Below are positions 25,935-36,335 of a stretch of DNA of 64,000 nucleotides, piece by piece. A program made the position numbers and the translations under genes. Below the pieces are notes generated by a model. The model saw nothing but the letters and a program-made list of their open reading frames with translations. It was not told the DNA's origin and made no database searches. Location: the NCBI GenBank assembly GCA_028284395.1, contig JANQRV010000535.1:1-64000 (forward strand), written 5' to 3'. The DNA is from Saprospiraceae bacterium. Its GTDB lineage: Bacteria > Bacteroidota > Bacteroidia > Chitinophagales > Saprospiraceae. The stretch's first letter is position 1. Every line of letters begins with the position of its first letter.

Positions 25935-28900
25935 TCAACCGATCGGTTTCATATCTCCAATACCAACAAAGGGCGCCCAATAATAGGGACTGGCTTTTTC
26001 TCCTTCGTTCAATTCCAAATATTTTCTCTGTGCTTTCCAAAGAGCTTTGTCTTTATTCATGCCCTTTCTCAGATTAAGGTGGAAATCGATCATGATGTCT
26101 TTCGTTTGGCGGTCATTTACGCTCCACAAAGTCATCACGATGCTCTTTGCTCCAGCGTAAGCAAAGGCCCGTGCCAAACTAATAATACCCTCTCCTTGCA
26201 GCAGCTCACCGACTCCTGTTTGACAGGCGCTGAGCACGACCAGATCGGCATTAAGTTTTAAATTATAAATGTCTTTAATATATAGTAGCTCGTTTTCTTC
26301 CTCATCTTCTATTTCGGAGAATGCCAGATAGGCGAAATCCCCGACCTTATCATTGGCTTCTCCGTGCGTAGCCAAGTGTAGGATTCGGTAATTCTCGGCT
26401 ATGCTCGTGAACTTTTCTTCAGTTGCTTCTGCTGCTTGTAAAATATCTCCTTCCCATAATTTCCTTATGGTCTGACTTTCTTCACCACTATGGGGAAGCG
26501 GCTCCATAGAACTACGGGTTCCTACCAAGTCAGCGATTCCAATTGCGCCCAGTTCGGCCAGTCGAATAGAATCGATCGTATATGGTCTCCCATCGTAATA
26601 TGGAGCAACTGACAGCAAGCTTTTTCGTGGAGTTGATCGGTGCTCTTTTTCAATCATTTCCCTTAGGAGAGTAGCGGAATAAGAATAGCTGATTTGATGT
26701 TCGATCCCAAAATATTGATGCTCTCTAAATCTGTAAGCCCGGTCTGATTTTTGTTTGATCAATGCCTGAAAAGGAATGTAGCCTAGTACACCGTCTGGTA
26801 CGATTATGACACTGGAGCTCAAGTCAGTTTCGATCGGCTCAATTAGTTTTTGGTAAATTTCACATGCCGCATCTACGTATCGTTCTGCCGCAAAGGTTTT
26901 ATTCCGATAATTTATGTTGATCGCACCGTTGCCATCGGTGTACGGACCATACAAGCCAAGCCGCATTTGTTGAACCAGTGAGTCGAGGGGAAAGTCTTTT
27001 TTAATCTGAGTGATTTTGTGACGATCCTTACTAACGATAAAAATGAAAATGGAACTATCACCCACTAAGTATTCAACCATGGTCTGATCAGGTCGAAGTA
27101 TTTGCTTTTGCACTAAGTCTATCGGTACTGTACTAACATCATATTTTAGCCGATAATATTCCGGGTAATTTGTTTCGAAGTGGGTTTTAAGGGTATCATA
27201 TCTTATTAACAGATCAAACAGTCTAACATCTATAGTTATCAGGGAAGTATCGCTACCCGTTAGGCCATCGTCCAATTTTCTCTGGCGGAGTTTTTCATGA
27301 TAACTGATTTCAGTTTTCAGTCTGTATTCTTCATCCAATAAATCCTGGGGAATTCCTGCATATTGCAGGGCATTAGCTTCTTGAATGGCTTCAAACAAAA
27401 GACCAGCTTTTGATTTTTCGAAGAATACAAAAGATTCAATGTCTAAACCGATCTCTTTATTATATTCCTTTAGTCGTTCATTACAGATTACAATTTGACT
27501 CCCAATCCCATGAATATCAGTCCTGGAATCGTCCTGACGCAAGTTATTCCGATATTTCCAAACCTCATAAGCTAAAAGATAGGCCTTCTTAGCCTCAATT
27601 AAGTGAGTTAACTCCTTTGACTTTTCATGCTGTGACAATCTAATATTCCCTTTCTTTTGAAAACTAGTTGTAAGACTCGAAAGTGAATTGACTTCATCTA
27701 GCTTTGCTATGCTCTTTAAATTAGAGGATCCGATTGCTCTTTCGGCACTGTTAAGCGCTGATTGGAAATCTCCCATTTCCAAATGCATTTGTGCGATGCG
27801 ATTTAAGATTTTGACTGCTCCTGGGTTTTTATTACCCAAAATGGACTGTTCGATCTGCAAAGCCTTTTCCAGTACCTCAACGCATTCAAGATATTTTTTT
27901 TTATGCCCCAATGCATTTCCCAAACCAAAATATGCATTAACATTATGCAAATTTTTTTCACCATAATTCTTTAGCCCTATTTCCAAAGCTTTTGAGAAAT
28001 ACTCTTTTGCCTTATTCAATTCCTCTTTGGCAAGAAAGGCATTCCCCAAACCTATATAATAACCAATCAGCATAGGATGCTCTTCCCCAAAGTACTTCCG
28101 ATAACCAGGAAATGCTTTCCTCAAAAACTCAATTCCGAGATCCGATTTCCCAAGCAAAGGATAAATATTACCAATACTTTCGAAAGTCTTGGATGTGTAG
28201 GGATTAAGCTCACCTAGCTGTTCTAATCTTATTTTGAGAGCTTTTTGAAAATACAGTAAACTTCTTTCAAAATCTCCATTATCAAAAGAAGAATTACCAA
28301 GATTGTGGTAAGAATACGCTGCCTGGAGACTCTCCTCTCCGAATGCTTCCACACTGATTTCAAGTGACTTCTGGTGATATTCGATAGCCAAATCGTCAAA
28401 ACCCAATTCCCTATATCGGTTCCCAATGTTATTGTAAGTCTCCGCAATTTTTGGGTGTCGATCTCCAAATATTTTCAATCTGATTTCTAAGGATTTATCA
28501 TAATACTCAATCGCCGTCTTTATTTCTCCCAATGATGAGTAGCTATTACCTATATTATTATAGGTTTGAGCCATTCTAGGGCTCTCTCTCTTTGTTGATT
28601 GAAAGTATATGTCAATTGCCCTATTAAAGTACATAATAGCTGTCTTTGGCTGCTTCAAACCATTATAACAATTTCCAATATTGTTATAAGAGTCACCAAT
28701 CCGGTAGTTACCTTCATTTAAATTACTTTGCTTAATTCCTACGGACTTCATATGATTTTCCAACGCCTTCTGATAATCTGCAATTTCTTCATACCTGTTT
28801 CCCAAATTGTTGTAAAAAGGGGCCAGTCGTCTATGATTTTCACCCAAAGTGTCTACAACGATTTGGATGGCTTTTTCAAGGTATTCGATGGCTAGATCTT

Positions 28901-29417
28901 GCTTCCCTATTGGAGCTAAGGAATTCCCTAATGCGCTGTATGATGAAGCTACTTCTAAAGATTTTATTCCAAATAAGCGTTTTCTGATTAACAGTGCTTT
29001 TTCATTGTATTGCGTAGCCTCTTTGTAATCTCCCAATATACTGTATAACAACCCGATATTGTGATATGCACTGGCAACGCTTTTACTTTGCTCACCTTCT
29101 GAGGCAAGGCTGATTTCCGCCAATTCCTTAAAGGAAATGAGAGCATTTTTTGGTTCGTTTGCATTGTAGTAGATCGCTCCAATCCTATATACCGCATCAC
29201 CCGTCTGTCGGGTTCTAGGCCCTGTGACATTTTCAAATATGATTCTGGCCAATCTAGCTTTTTCCAAAGCCTTTTCGAATTGTCTGTTCGCACTGAGATC
29301 TTTTGCTTCTGCTAAGTAATCTCTCGCTAAACTCGTATCCGACAGTATATATTGTTGTTGTCCAATTACAACTTGAGTAATAAGTAAGAATATATTAACC
29401 AGTAAAAAAGGCCTCAT
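25935..29417 (-). CDS. Exported TPR-CHAT protein, 1160 aa
   Basis: Signal peptide (residues 1-19, ending VVIGQ), then the motif DTSLARDYLAEAKDL shared with its paralogues, then about a dozen TPR units to about residue 620, a helical linker and a C-terminal CHAT domain. The dyad is His1018 (LHLATHG) and Cys1065 (LSACQTG). The CHAT domain is nearly identical in layout to that of the 1333-residue paralogue, whereas the TPR number differs. This points to shared catalysis with varied sensing. Third gene of the operon that starts at 36164; the gap to the upstream paralogue is 48 bases. Confidence 0.92.
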   Translation of the reverse strand: MRPFLLVNIFLLITQVVIGQQQYILSDTSLARDYLAEAKDLSANRQFEKALEKARLARIIFENVTGPRTRQTGDAVYRIGAIYYNANEPKNALISFKELAEISLASEGEQSKSVASAYHNIGLLYSILGDYKEATQYNEKALLIRKRLFGIKSLEVASSYSALGNSLAPIGKQDLAIEYLEKAIQIVVDTLGENHRRLAPFYNNLGNRYEEIADYQKALENHMKSVGIKQSNLNEGNYRIGDSYNNIGNCYNGLKQPKTAIMYFNRAIDIYFQSTKRESPRMAQTYNNIGNSYSSLGEIKTAIEYYDKSLEIRLKIFGDRHPKIAETYNNIGNRYRELGFDDLAIEYHQKSLEISVEAFGEESLQAAYSYHNLGNSSFDNGDFERSLLYFQKALKIRLEQLGELNPYTSKTFESIGNIYPLLGKSDLGIEFLRKAFPGYRKYFGEEHPMLIGYYIGLGNAFLAKEELNKAKEYFSKALEIGLKNYGEKNLHNVNAYFGLGNALGHKKKYLECVEVLEKALQIEQSILGNKNPGAVKILNRIAQMHLEMGDFQSALNSAERAIGSSNLKSIAKLDEVNSLSSLTTSFQKKGNIRLSQHEKSKELTHLIEAKKAYLLAYEVWKYRNNLRQDDSRTDIHGIGSQIVICNERLKEYNKEIGLDIESFVFFEKSKAGLLFEAIQEANALQYAGIPQDLLDEEYRLKTEISYHEKLRQRKLDDGLTGSDTSLITIDVRLFDLLIRYDTLKTHFETNYPEYYRLKYDVSTVPIDLVQKQILRPDQTMVEYLVGDSSIFIFIVSKDRHKITQIKKDFPLDSLVQQMRLGLYGPYTDGNGAININYRNKTFAAERYVDAACEIYQKLIEPIETDLSSSVIIVPDGVLGYIPFQALIKQKSDRAYRFREHQYFGIEHQISYSYSATLLREMIEKEHRSTPRKSLLSVAPYYDGRPYTIDSIRLAELGAIGIADLVGTRSSMEPLPHSGEESQTIRKLWEGDILQAAEATEEKFTSIAENYRILHLATHGEANDKVGDFAYLAFSEIEDEEENELLYIKDIYNLKLNADLVVLSACQTGVGELLQGEGIISLARAFAYAGAKSIVMTLWSVNDRQTKDIMIDFHLNLRKGMNKDKALWKAQRKYLELNEGEKASPYYWAPFVGIGDMKPIG

Positions 29418-29465
29418 GGTTTACAGATTTACGGAGATTTGAAAATCCAGTATACGTTGTATACG

Positions 29466-32400
29466 TTATAGTCTTTCTACGGGACTCATATCACCAATTG
29501 CAATAAATGGCGCCCAATAGTAAGGATTGGCTTTCTCGCCGTCATGAGTAGCCAAATACTTCTTTTGTGCTTTCCAGAGCGCGTCGCTTTTATCATCTCC
29601 CCGCTTCAGATTGATATGGAAATCAATCATGATGTCCTTTGTTTGTCGATCCTTCACACTCCACAATGTGTTAACGATGCTTTTGGCGCCCGCATAAGCA
29701 AAGGCACGAGCCAAGCTAATGATTCCTTCTCCGCGACGTAGCTCGCCAATTCCCGTTTGACAAGCACTAAGAACAACGAGATCAGCATTCAATTGGAGGT
29801 TGTAGATATCTTTGATATAAAGCAGTTCATTTTCTTCTTCATCTTCTATTTCGGTGAATGCCAGGTAAGCAAATTCTCCAATTTTATCGTTCGCTTTCCC
29901 GTGAGTGGCCAGGTGCAAGATTTGATAGTCTCCGGCCATATCAATAAATCTTTCCTTGGTTGCCGCTTCCTCCTTTAATACATGGCCATCCCAAAGAGCC
30001 TGTATCGTCAAGCATTCTTCCCCGCTATGAGGAAGCGGCTCCAGGGAACCACGAGATGCTACCAAATCTACAATACCCATCGCCTCCAATTCTACCTGTC
30101 GAATGGGATCGACTGAATACGGTGTACCATCGTAATACGGTGCAATGGCCAGCACACTTTTCCGATCGGTTGATAGGTGCTCCTTTTCAATCATCTCTAG
30201 CAGGAAGGTAGCAGAATATGAATAGCTAATCCGATACTCCATTCCAAAGTATCGATGCTCTTTGTATCGATAAGATCTATCTGATTGGTGTTTGATCAAC
30301 GCTTGAAATGGAATGTAACCCAATGATCCGTCGGGTATGATAATGATATTGGAATCGAGCTTGGCCTCGATCGGCCCAATCAGTTTTTGATAAAGTTGGT
30401 GGGCGGCATCGGCAAAACGATCTGCTGCGAATGTTTTGTTCCGATAACTAACATCGATGGCTTCCTTATCAATATAAGGGCCATATAACCCCTGACGCAT
30501 CTGCTGAACCAATGAATCCAAAGGAAAATCTTTTTTGATTTCAATCACTTCATGATCATCGGAAGCAATCCTAAAAATGAAAACTGAGTTTTGACCCACG
30601 AAATATTCCACCAATGTCTGATTACTACTCAGCATGCGTTGGACCTCAGCAACACTGGTAACGGTATAATCATACTTGAGCTTATAATAACGGGGGTAGG
30701 AAGTCTCCAATCTCTGTAATAACGAGTCATAGGAACTTTTAAGATCAAAGATCCGGGAGTTGTAACGATCTATCTTTTTTCCATTAGGATCTGCTTTTGT
30801 CTTTTCAGCATAACGTTTCTTCTCAAGATTTGCTATGGACCGTTTCAGATACAATTCTCTTTCCAATACGGAAGGTGGCAGTCCCGCTATTCGCCTGGCT
30901 TTATTTTCATAGAAATTTTCTAGTAGGGTAAGAGCTTTAGATTTTTCTGCATATTCGAAAAGCCTCCTGGAGCCCTCATCCCCGGTCATTCCCATTTTTT
31001 GCCCAGCCCATATCATTCTCTCGTAAATCGGATAGTTATTCTTAAGTAAAGTGGACCGGGCGTTACTATTCGACAGGCTTGCAGCTAAAAGATCAATCAA
31101 TTCAATTGTTAGTTGAAGATTCTTGTCTAAATCTACCAATAATTGTTGGTCACCGCTTTTTCTATACTTTTTTTCCAGTAGTTCTGCTTCAGCGTTCAAC
31201 CCGGAGAGTAATTCTATCTTGTCCTGGACATTTTCTATGTCACCAATTTGCTTATCATAATTTAAAGCGACAAAGGTGGAATCAACGTATTGTGCGGCCA
31301 TACTAAAGTCATCGGTGGCTAGGTAAACTTCGCTCATTTTTTGATAAAGAAATGATAGGAAACCTGCTGTTCCTCTTGATAATTTTTTGACTTTTTCGAT
31401 CGCAATTCCATAGTTCTTCTTAGCCCGATCATAATCTTTGACTTTCAAATAGTAACGACCTAAATATCTATACGGGCCATAAGCCTGATAATGGTTTCGC
31501 AAAGTTGGCGTTGAAAAAACTTCTGCTCCTTTTTGTAAATGAGAAAGCGCTTCTTCATACCGTTCAATGCTCAGATAGGTATTCCCCAAATTTGTATGAA
31601 TCAATGCTAGATACTCGTGTTCATCCAGACCAGTTCCTTCAAAACTCTCTAAGGCATTCTGGTAGTAATGTATGGCTTTGGAGTAGTTTTTTTTACTATT
31701 GTACTGATTTCCAATATTCGCCAAACTGGCTACAACGTCAATATGGAATTTTCCCAAAACTCTGTTGCGAATGCTTAACGTTTTTAGATGGCAACTCAAT
31801 GTTTTATCATCTTCGTTTAGTATATCATAGCAATTAGCTAAATGGTTGTAAGCCAAAGCGCATGATTTAGAATATTCCCTGCCATTCTGTTTATAGATCG
31901 CAATGGCTTTTCTTGCGTATTGAACCCCCTTGAATGCGTTCGTTTTAGAGGCCCAGGCAACGTAGGCCAAGTTGGAATACCCCCCCGCAACTTTGAGATC
32001 GTTCGTCCCCAATACATCCCTAAATATCTCCAGCGCCTTTAATTGATATACTTGTAACAATTCAAGGTTCCCTAATCGGGCGTTGCTTGCTCCCAAATGA
32101 TGGTAGCTATTGGCGAGTCCGACCGTCCCCAGCTCGATCTTTTCTCTGATTTCCACCGCTCGTTGAAAACAGGAACGAGCTTTCCCATAACTATTCCTTT
32201 TAAAGTAAAAGGTTCCCAGCTGCATTTGCGGATAAGCTGAGAATTGATGAATTGGGTGATCCTTGTAAAACTCAATTGCTTTCAAATAAAAAGACTCTGC
32301 AGCTTTATCGTCACCTCTCTGATCGTAGTTGTATCCGAGGTTGTTCAAAGTATTGCCGGTCAATTCGAAGGGCATTTCCGGATTGTTTTGACAAATGTGC

Positions 32401-32867
32401 AGTGCTTCAAAAAAAATTTCCTCAACCTTATCGTACTGTTGCAGTGCACGCCACGCCTTACCTAAATCGTGAAGCATTTCTACAACTTTGGGATGTAATC
32501 TGCCAAAAAAAAATTTTCCAATTTCGATGGCCTTCTCAAGATGAACAATAGCTGTTTCAGGATCTCCAGTCTTTTTTAAAACCACCCCATATTTATGATG
32601 ATACGATACGGCGAATTCATTCTGAGGAAGCCGACCCTGTATCTCTTTTACCATATTCAGTGTAGTTTTTGCTGCTTCGAAATTGGAGGAATCAATTTGT
32701 ATGGATGCTGCTTCCAAAAATTGCTCAAATTGATTTTCCTTGTCTATTTCTTTTGCTTCTTGCAAATATTCTTCAGTTGAACTTGTGTCTACGACCCCAT
32801 ATTCCTTTTGCCCAACAATAGGTTGAACTTGAAGCAGAAAAACGAAAAATACGATTGGCACTTTCAT
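29466..32867 (-). CDS. Exported TPR-CHAT protein, 1133 aa
   Basis: Signal peptide (about residues 1-19, ending PIVGQ). The TPR region (about 45-560) is more diverged than in the paralogues and has Tyr/Phe-rich units (YHHLGASNARLGNLE, YQNALESFEG). The C-terminal CHAT domain holds His989 (LHLATHG) and Cys1036 (LSACQTG). It therefore looks catalytically intact. Second gene of the operon, 27 bases after the upstream paralogue and 48 before the next. The more diverged repeats suggest a different ligand from its neighbours. Confidence 0.92.
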   Translation of the reverse strand: MKVPIVFFVFLLQVQPIVGQKEYGVVDTSSTEEYLQEAKEIDKENQFEQFLEAASIQIDSSNFEAAKTTLNMVKEIQGRLPQNEFAVSYHHKYGVVLKKTGDPETAIVHLEKAIEIGKFFFGRLHPKVVEMLHDLGKAWRALQQYDKVEEIFFEALHICQNNPEMPFELTGNTLNNLGYNYDQRGDDKAAESFYLKAIEFYKDHPIHQFSAYPQMQLGTFYFKRNSYGKARSCFQRAVEIREKIELGTVGLANSYHHLGASNARLGNLELLQVYQLKALEIFRDVLGTNDLKVAGGYSNLAYVAWASKTNAFKGVQYARKAIAIYKQNGREYSKSCALAYNHLANCYDILNEDDKTLSCHLKTLSIRNRVLGKFHIDVVASLANIGNQYNSKKNYSKAIHYYQNALESFEGTGLDEHEYLALIHTNLGNTYLSIERYEEALSHLQKGAEVFSTPTLRNHYQAYGPYRYLGRYYLKVKDYDRAKKNYGIAIEKVKKLSRGTAGFLSFLYQKMSEVYLATDDFSMAAQYVDSTFVALNYDKQIGDIENVQDKIELLSGLNAEAELLEKKYRKSGDQQLLVDLDKNLQLTIELIDLLAASLSNSNARSTLLKNNYPIYERMIWAGQKMGMTGDEGSRRLFEYAEKSKALTLLENFYENKARRIAGLPPSVLERELYLKRSIANLEKKRYAEKTKADPNGKKIDRYNSRIFDLKSSYDSLLQRLETSYPRYYKLKYDYTVTSVAEVQRMLSSNQTLVEYFVGQNSVFIFRIASDDHEVIEIKKDFPLDSLVQQMRQGLYGPYIDKEAIDVSYRNKTFAADRFADAAHQLYQKLIGPIEAKLDSNIIIIPDGSLGYIPFQALIKHQSDRSYRYKEHRYFGMEYRISYSYSATFLLEMIEKEHLSTDRKSVLAIAPYYDGTPYSVDPIRQVELEAMGIVDLVASRGSLEPLPHSGEECLTIQALWDGHVLKEEAATKERFIDMAGDYQILHLATHGKANDKIGEFAYLAFTEIEDEEENELLYIKDIYNLQLNADLVVLSACQTGIGELRRGEGIISLARAFAYAGAKSIVNTLWSVKDRQTKDIMIDFHINLKRGDDKSDALWKAQKKYLATHDGEKANPYYWAPFIAIGDMSPVERL

Positions 32868-32894
32868 GATGATGTTTTGGTGTGATGGTAATTG

Positions 32895-35800
32895 TTACAG
32901 TTTCTCAATCGGTCGCAAATCGCCAATTACGATGAATGGCGCCCAAAAATAGGGGCTGGCCTCCATCCCAGTGCTGGCCAAGAAATACTTCTGTTGAGCC
33001 TTCCAAAGAGCCGTGTCCTTAGAATCTCCATTCTTCAGATTCAAATGAAAATCAATCATCAGATCTTTTGATTTAGCATCATTTACATTCCACAGCGTAG
33101 TGACGATACTTTTAGCACCGGCATAAGCAAAAGCCCGGGCCAAGCTGATGATGCCCTCTCCTCTTTTCAGTTCTCCAGTTCCGGTCTCACAGGCGCTAAG
33201 GACCACCAGGTCCGCATTGAGATCCAGATTGTAAATGTCTTTAACATAAAGCAGCTCATTTTCTTCATTATCTTCAATTTCGGTGAATGCGAGATAGGCA
33301 TATTCCCCAACTTTATCATCCGCTTTTCCATGAGTAGCAAGATGCAATTGCTGATATTGGTGCGCCATCTCCGCAAAGTTACCTTCAGAGGCATCTTCTC
33401 TCAACAGGTAATCACCTTCCCAAATTTTGCTGACCGTGTAGGCCTCTTCCCCTGAAGCGACCAAAGGCTCTAGCTCCTCGCGACCGGTCAATTCGCTGAG
33501 GGGCAAAGCGTAACTTTCTAAATCCTTCTTGTAAATGGAATCTAAGCGATATAATGTACCATCATAGTAGGGCGCTACGGCCAGCACTGACTTTTCTGGA
33601 ATGACGGCATGCTGTTTTTCGGTCATTTCTCTAAGCAAGGTGGCAGAATACGAATAACTGATCTGATGTTCCATCCCGAAGTAGCGGTGCTCATTAAAAC
33701 GATGCTCGTTTTTTGATTTTTTCTTAATCAGGGCCTGGAAGGGAACATACCCCAATATTCCATCTGGTATGATAAGTACTTTTTGTTGCAGTTGATCTTC
33801 GATGGGCTTTATGAGTTTCTGATAAAGCTCATGAGCAGCATCTGCATAAAGAATAGCGCTCTTTGTATGATTACGGAATTTGGCTCCAACATTGCTTTCC
33901 GAGACATACGGTCCGTAAAGGGCCATGCGAAATTGCTGGATCAAGGAGTCAAGTGCTAAGTCCCTTGGGACCTGCAACACCTGATAATCTTTAGCATTGA
34001 TTGTAAAAATGTAGATGGAACTATCTCCGACAAAATACTCTAACAGGGTTTGCTCGGAACCTAACAATTGATTTTGGACTTCTTCGACTACTACTGTATT
34101 CAAGTCATATTTCAGGTCATAGTATTTTCGATAATCAGACTCAAAATGGTTCTTAAGAGAGTCATACCTTTGGTTGAGGTCAAATAATTTTGTAGTAGTT
34201 TCGAGGACAAGGTCATCTGTTTCCTTCAATCCCTGGTACAAATACTCTTGCCGTTTCTTTTCAAGATAAGTGGTTTTTAGTCTTAAATCATACTCTTCGT
34301 TCAACAGCGCTTCAGGAATCCCTGCAAACTTTAAAGCACTTGCTTCCTGCAAAGCGTGATACAGTAAAAACGACTTTGAACGTTCTCCGAATTCGAAAGA
34401 TTCATGCAGGTACTCTTCATCCCCTGTCTGATGGCACAAAAGTTGATTGGTAAGCAATGTACCTTCATATATTTCGATGGCTTTTTCGGAGAGATTAGTG
34501 AGGGCCCCAAATGAAAATGCTTGAAATTGAGCAATGAGAATATCGATTGCTATTTGATAGGTTCTCCGGGACTCCTTCAATCGATCAAGGTTGTTTTGAT
34601 CTTTGTACCAATTTCTTAGAAAGGCAGCTTTATCCCGCAAAGCGATCAGGGCAAAAGGGGTATAGTGATTTGGCGATGTATGCGACTCGGTTTTTGTAAC
34701 ATTCAAAATTTGAAGGGCATCTTCATAGAGGTCTTCTGCTTTTTGGTATTGTTTTTTAATCGCGGCAATATCTGCAAGGTGTTTATAAGATTTCGCCAAA
34801 TCAGGATGGTCAGGTCCCAATGTGCTAGTTAAAATTTCCAAAGATGATCGATAATTTATGATGGCTTGATCGTAGTTTCTTGCACCGAAATAAGCATTGG
34901 CTAAATTACCGTAGGAGTAAGCCACATCAGGATGTTGATTCCCCAGCTTATCTAATCGGATTTGCAAAGCCTTTTGATGATATTCAACTGCCAGATTGTT
35001 ATCACCTATTAATCGATAAACACTGCCTAAATCGTTGTATGATTGTGCTACGAGCGGATGATCAGGAGTGAAAGCCCTCAAACGAATATCTAAAGCCTTC
35101 TCATTAAATTCGATTGACTGGTCATAATGCTTTCGACTGGAATAAATGTCGGCTAAAGCATTGTAGGTATTGGCAATTTGAGGATGATCGGGCCCCAGTT
35201 TTTTCAAACGAATTTGCAAGGCCATATATCTATATTCAACTGCCTTTCCGTAATCACCTTTGGCAAAGTAGGCATTCCCTAAATTGTGGTAAGTTATCGC
35301 AATGCTTGGATGTTCATTCTCGAGCGTTTTAAGGCGAATGTTTAATGCCTTTTTATGACAATCGATCGCTTTCTCATTGGCAACTAAAGCATAGTATACA
35401 TTCCCAAGATTATTATAGGAAATAGCTACGCTCGGGTCTTCCGGGCCCAATGCTTTAATTTTGATTTTCAGTGCTTTTTCATGAAAGTAAATAGCCTCGG
35501 TTAGGTCCCCTTTTTTCTCGTAAACACTTCCCAAGTTCCCATAAAACGACGCAGCAGCAGGATTCTCAGTACCCTGAATTCTTGTATTGATGTCCAGGGC
35601 CTTTTTGTAATATTTCGCTGCTTCATCATAATCTGCTTTAACATAATAAGCACCAGCTAGGTTATTGTACGAAACAGCAACATCTTTATGCTCCTCTCCT
35701 AAAGAGGAAATTCGAGCCTTTAAAGCGTTTTCATGGCACTGTATTGCCTTTTCATAAGCTCCCTGCTTTTCGTAAGCGGCACCAAGGTTATTATAGGAAG

Positions 35801-36164
35801 CACCAACCTCTGGATGATCATCTCCAAAAACCTTTAGACGTATCACTAAAGCATGCTCCCAAGCCTCAGATGCAGATTGAAATGCTCCGCTGTAAAACCT
35901 GACGGCCCCTTCGAGGTGCCAAGCTATTGCCACTCCTTTGGATTCATCACCTTTTAGAGCAGCGAAGATTTCTCGTGATTGGCCCACTTTTTCCAAGGCA
36001 ATTCCAAATTTTCTTTCCTTTATAGCTGAAGTTGCTTCTTCCAGATACTGTTTTGCCAAAATCGTATCTCCTAACGTGTAATTTTTATTCTCCTGCTGGC
36101 CCTGAGCAGTTGACGAGATAGAAAAGACCAAAATTACGGTCCAAAGTGTTGGGAATATTTTCAT
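32895..36164 (-). CDS. Exported TPR-CHAT protein, 1089 aa, first gene of the CHAT operon
   Basis: Signal peptide (residues 1-22, ending TAQG). The TPR array (about 40-500) is unusually regular: each unit has the form SYNNLGNVYxxxGDYxxAIxxHxKALxIRLxxLGxxHP. The CHAT domain has His945 (LHLATHG) and Cys992 (LSACETG). The gene is divergent from the ECF sigma factor at 36336, and its promoter region holds a bipartite element (36246-36272) also found in front of other genes of the locus. This ties the CHAT operon to the sigma factor. Export implies action outside the cytoplasm; substrates unknown. Confidence 0.92.
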   Translation of the reverse strand: MKIFPTLWTVILVFSISSTAQGQQENKNYTLGDTILAKQYLEEATSAIKERKFGIALEKVGQSREIFAALKGDESKGVAIAWHLEGAVRFYSGAFQSASEAWEHALVIRLKVFGDDHPEVGASYNNLGAAYEKQGAYEKAIQCHENALKARISSLGEEHKDVAVSYNNLAGAYYVKADYDEAAKYYKKALDINTRIQGTENPAAASFYGNLGSVYEKKGDLTEAIYFHEKALKIKIKALGPEDPSVAISYNNLGNVYYALVANEKAIDCHKKALNIRLKTLENEHPSIAITYHNLGNAYFAKGDYGKAVEYRYMALQIRLKKLGPDHPQIANTYNALADIYSSRKHYDQSIEFNEKALDIRLRAFTPDHPLVAQSYNDLGSVYRLIGDNNLAVEYHQKALQIRLDKLGNQHPDVAYSYGNLANAYFGARNYDQAIINYRSSLEILTSTLGPDHPDLAKSYKHLADIAAIKKQYQKAEDLYEDALQILNVTKTESHTSPNHYTPFALIALRDKAAFLRNWYKDQNNLDRLKESRRTYQIAIDILIAQFQAFSFGALTNLSEKAIEIYEGTLLTNQLLCHQTGDEEYLHESFEFGERSKSFLLYHALQEASALKFAGIPEALLNEEYDLRLKTTYLEKKRQEYLYQGLKETDDLVLETTTKLFDLNQRYDSLKNHFESDYRKYYDLKYDLNTVVVEEVQNQLLGSEQTLLEYFVGDSSIYIFTINAKDYQVLQVPRDLALDSLIQQFRMALYGPYVSESNVGAKFRNHTKSAILYADAAHELYQKLIKPIEDQLQQKVLIIPDGILGYVPFQALIKKKSKNEHRFNEHRYFGMEHQISYSYSATLLREMTEKQHAVIPEKSVLAVAPYYDGTLYRLDSIYKKDLESYALPLSELTGREELEPLVASGEEAYTVSKIWEGDYLLREDASEGNFAEMAHQYQQLHLATHGKADDKVGEYAYLAFTEIEDNEENELLYVKDIYNLDLNADLVVLSACETGTGELKRGEGIISLARAFAYAGAKSIVTTLWNVNDAKSKDLMIDFHLNLKNGDSKDTALWKAQQKYFLASTGMEASPYFWAPFIVIGDLRPIEKL

Positions 36165-36245
36165 TGGAGTATGGTTTACTAGCGGCTTAGCCTAAATTTA
36201 ATAACAAAACAGAATTTATACATATCCAAAATCGAATTGATGATA

Positions 36246-36272
36246 AGTGCAATGTTCTGAAAAAACGTCATC
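36246..36272 (-). promoter_or_regulatory. ECF-type promoter element for the CHAT operon
   Basis: On the minus strand GATGACGTTTT (36262-36272), ten bases, then TGCACT (36246-36251), 82 bases upstream of the CHAT start. Five elements with the same spacing occur in the window (here, 25481, 36308, 42113 and 48078). The word composition and spacing fit -35 and -10 boxes of an ECF sigma factor, most simply that of the adjacent gene. Confidence 0.6.
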
Positions 36273-36307
36273 TCTTCATTCGATTTTTTTTATTTTTAAT
36301 TTTGTTA

Positions 36308-36334
36308 GGTGACCTTTTCCCAATAAAATGCACA
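36308..36334 (+). promoter_or_regulatory. ECF-type promoter element at the sigma gene (autoregulation)
   Basis: GGTGACCTTTT (36308-36318), ten bases, then TGCACA (36329-36334) on the plus strand. The second box ends one base before the ATG of the sigma gene, so transcription from it would start inside the coding region. Either the box marks binding without productive initiation, the true start lies elsewhere, or the match is partly fortuitous. Confidence 0.4.
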
Positions 36335-36335
36335 A

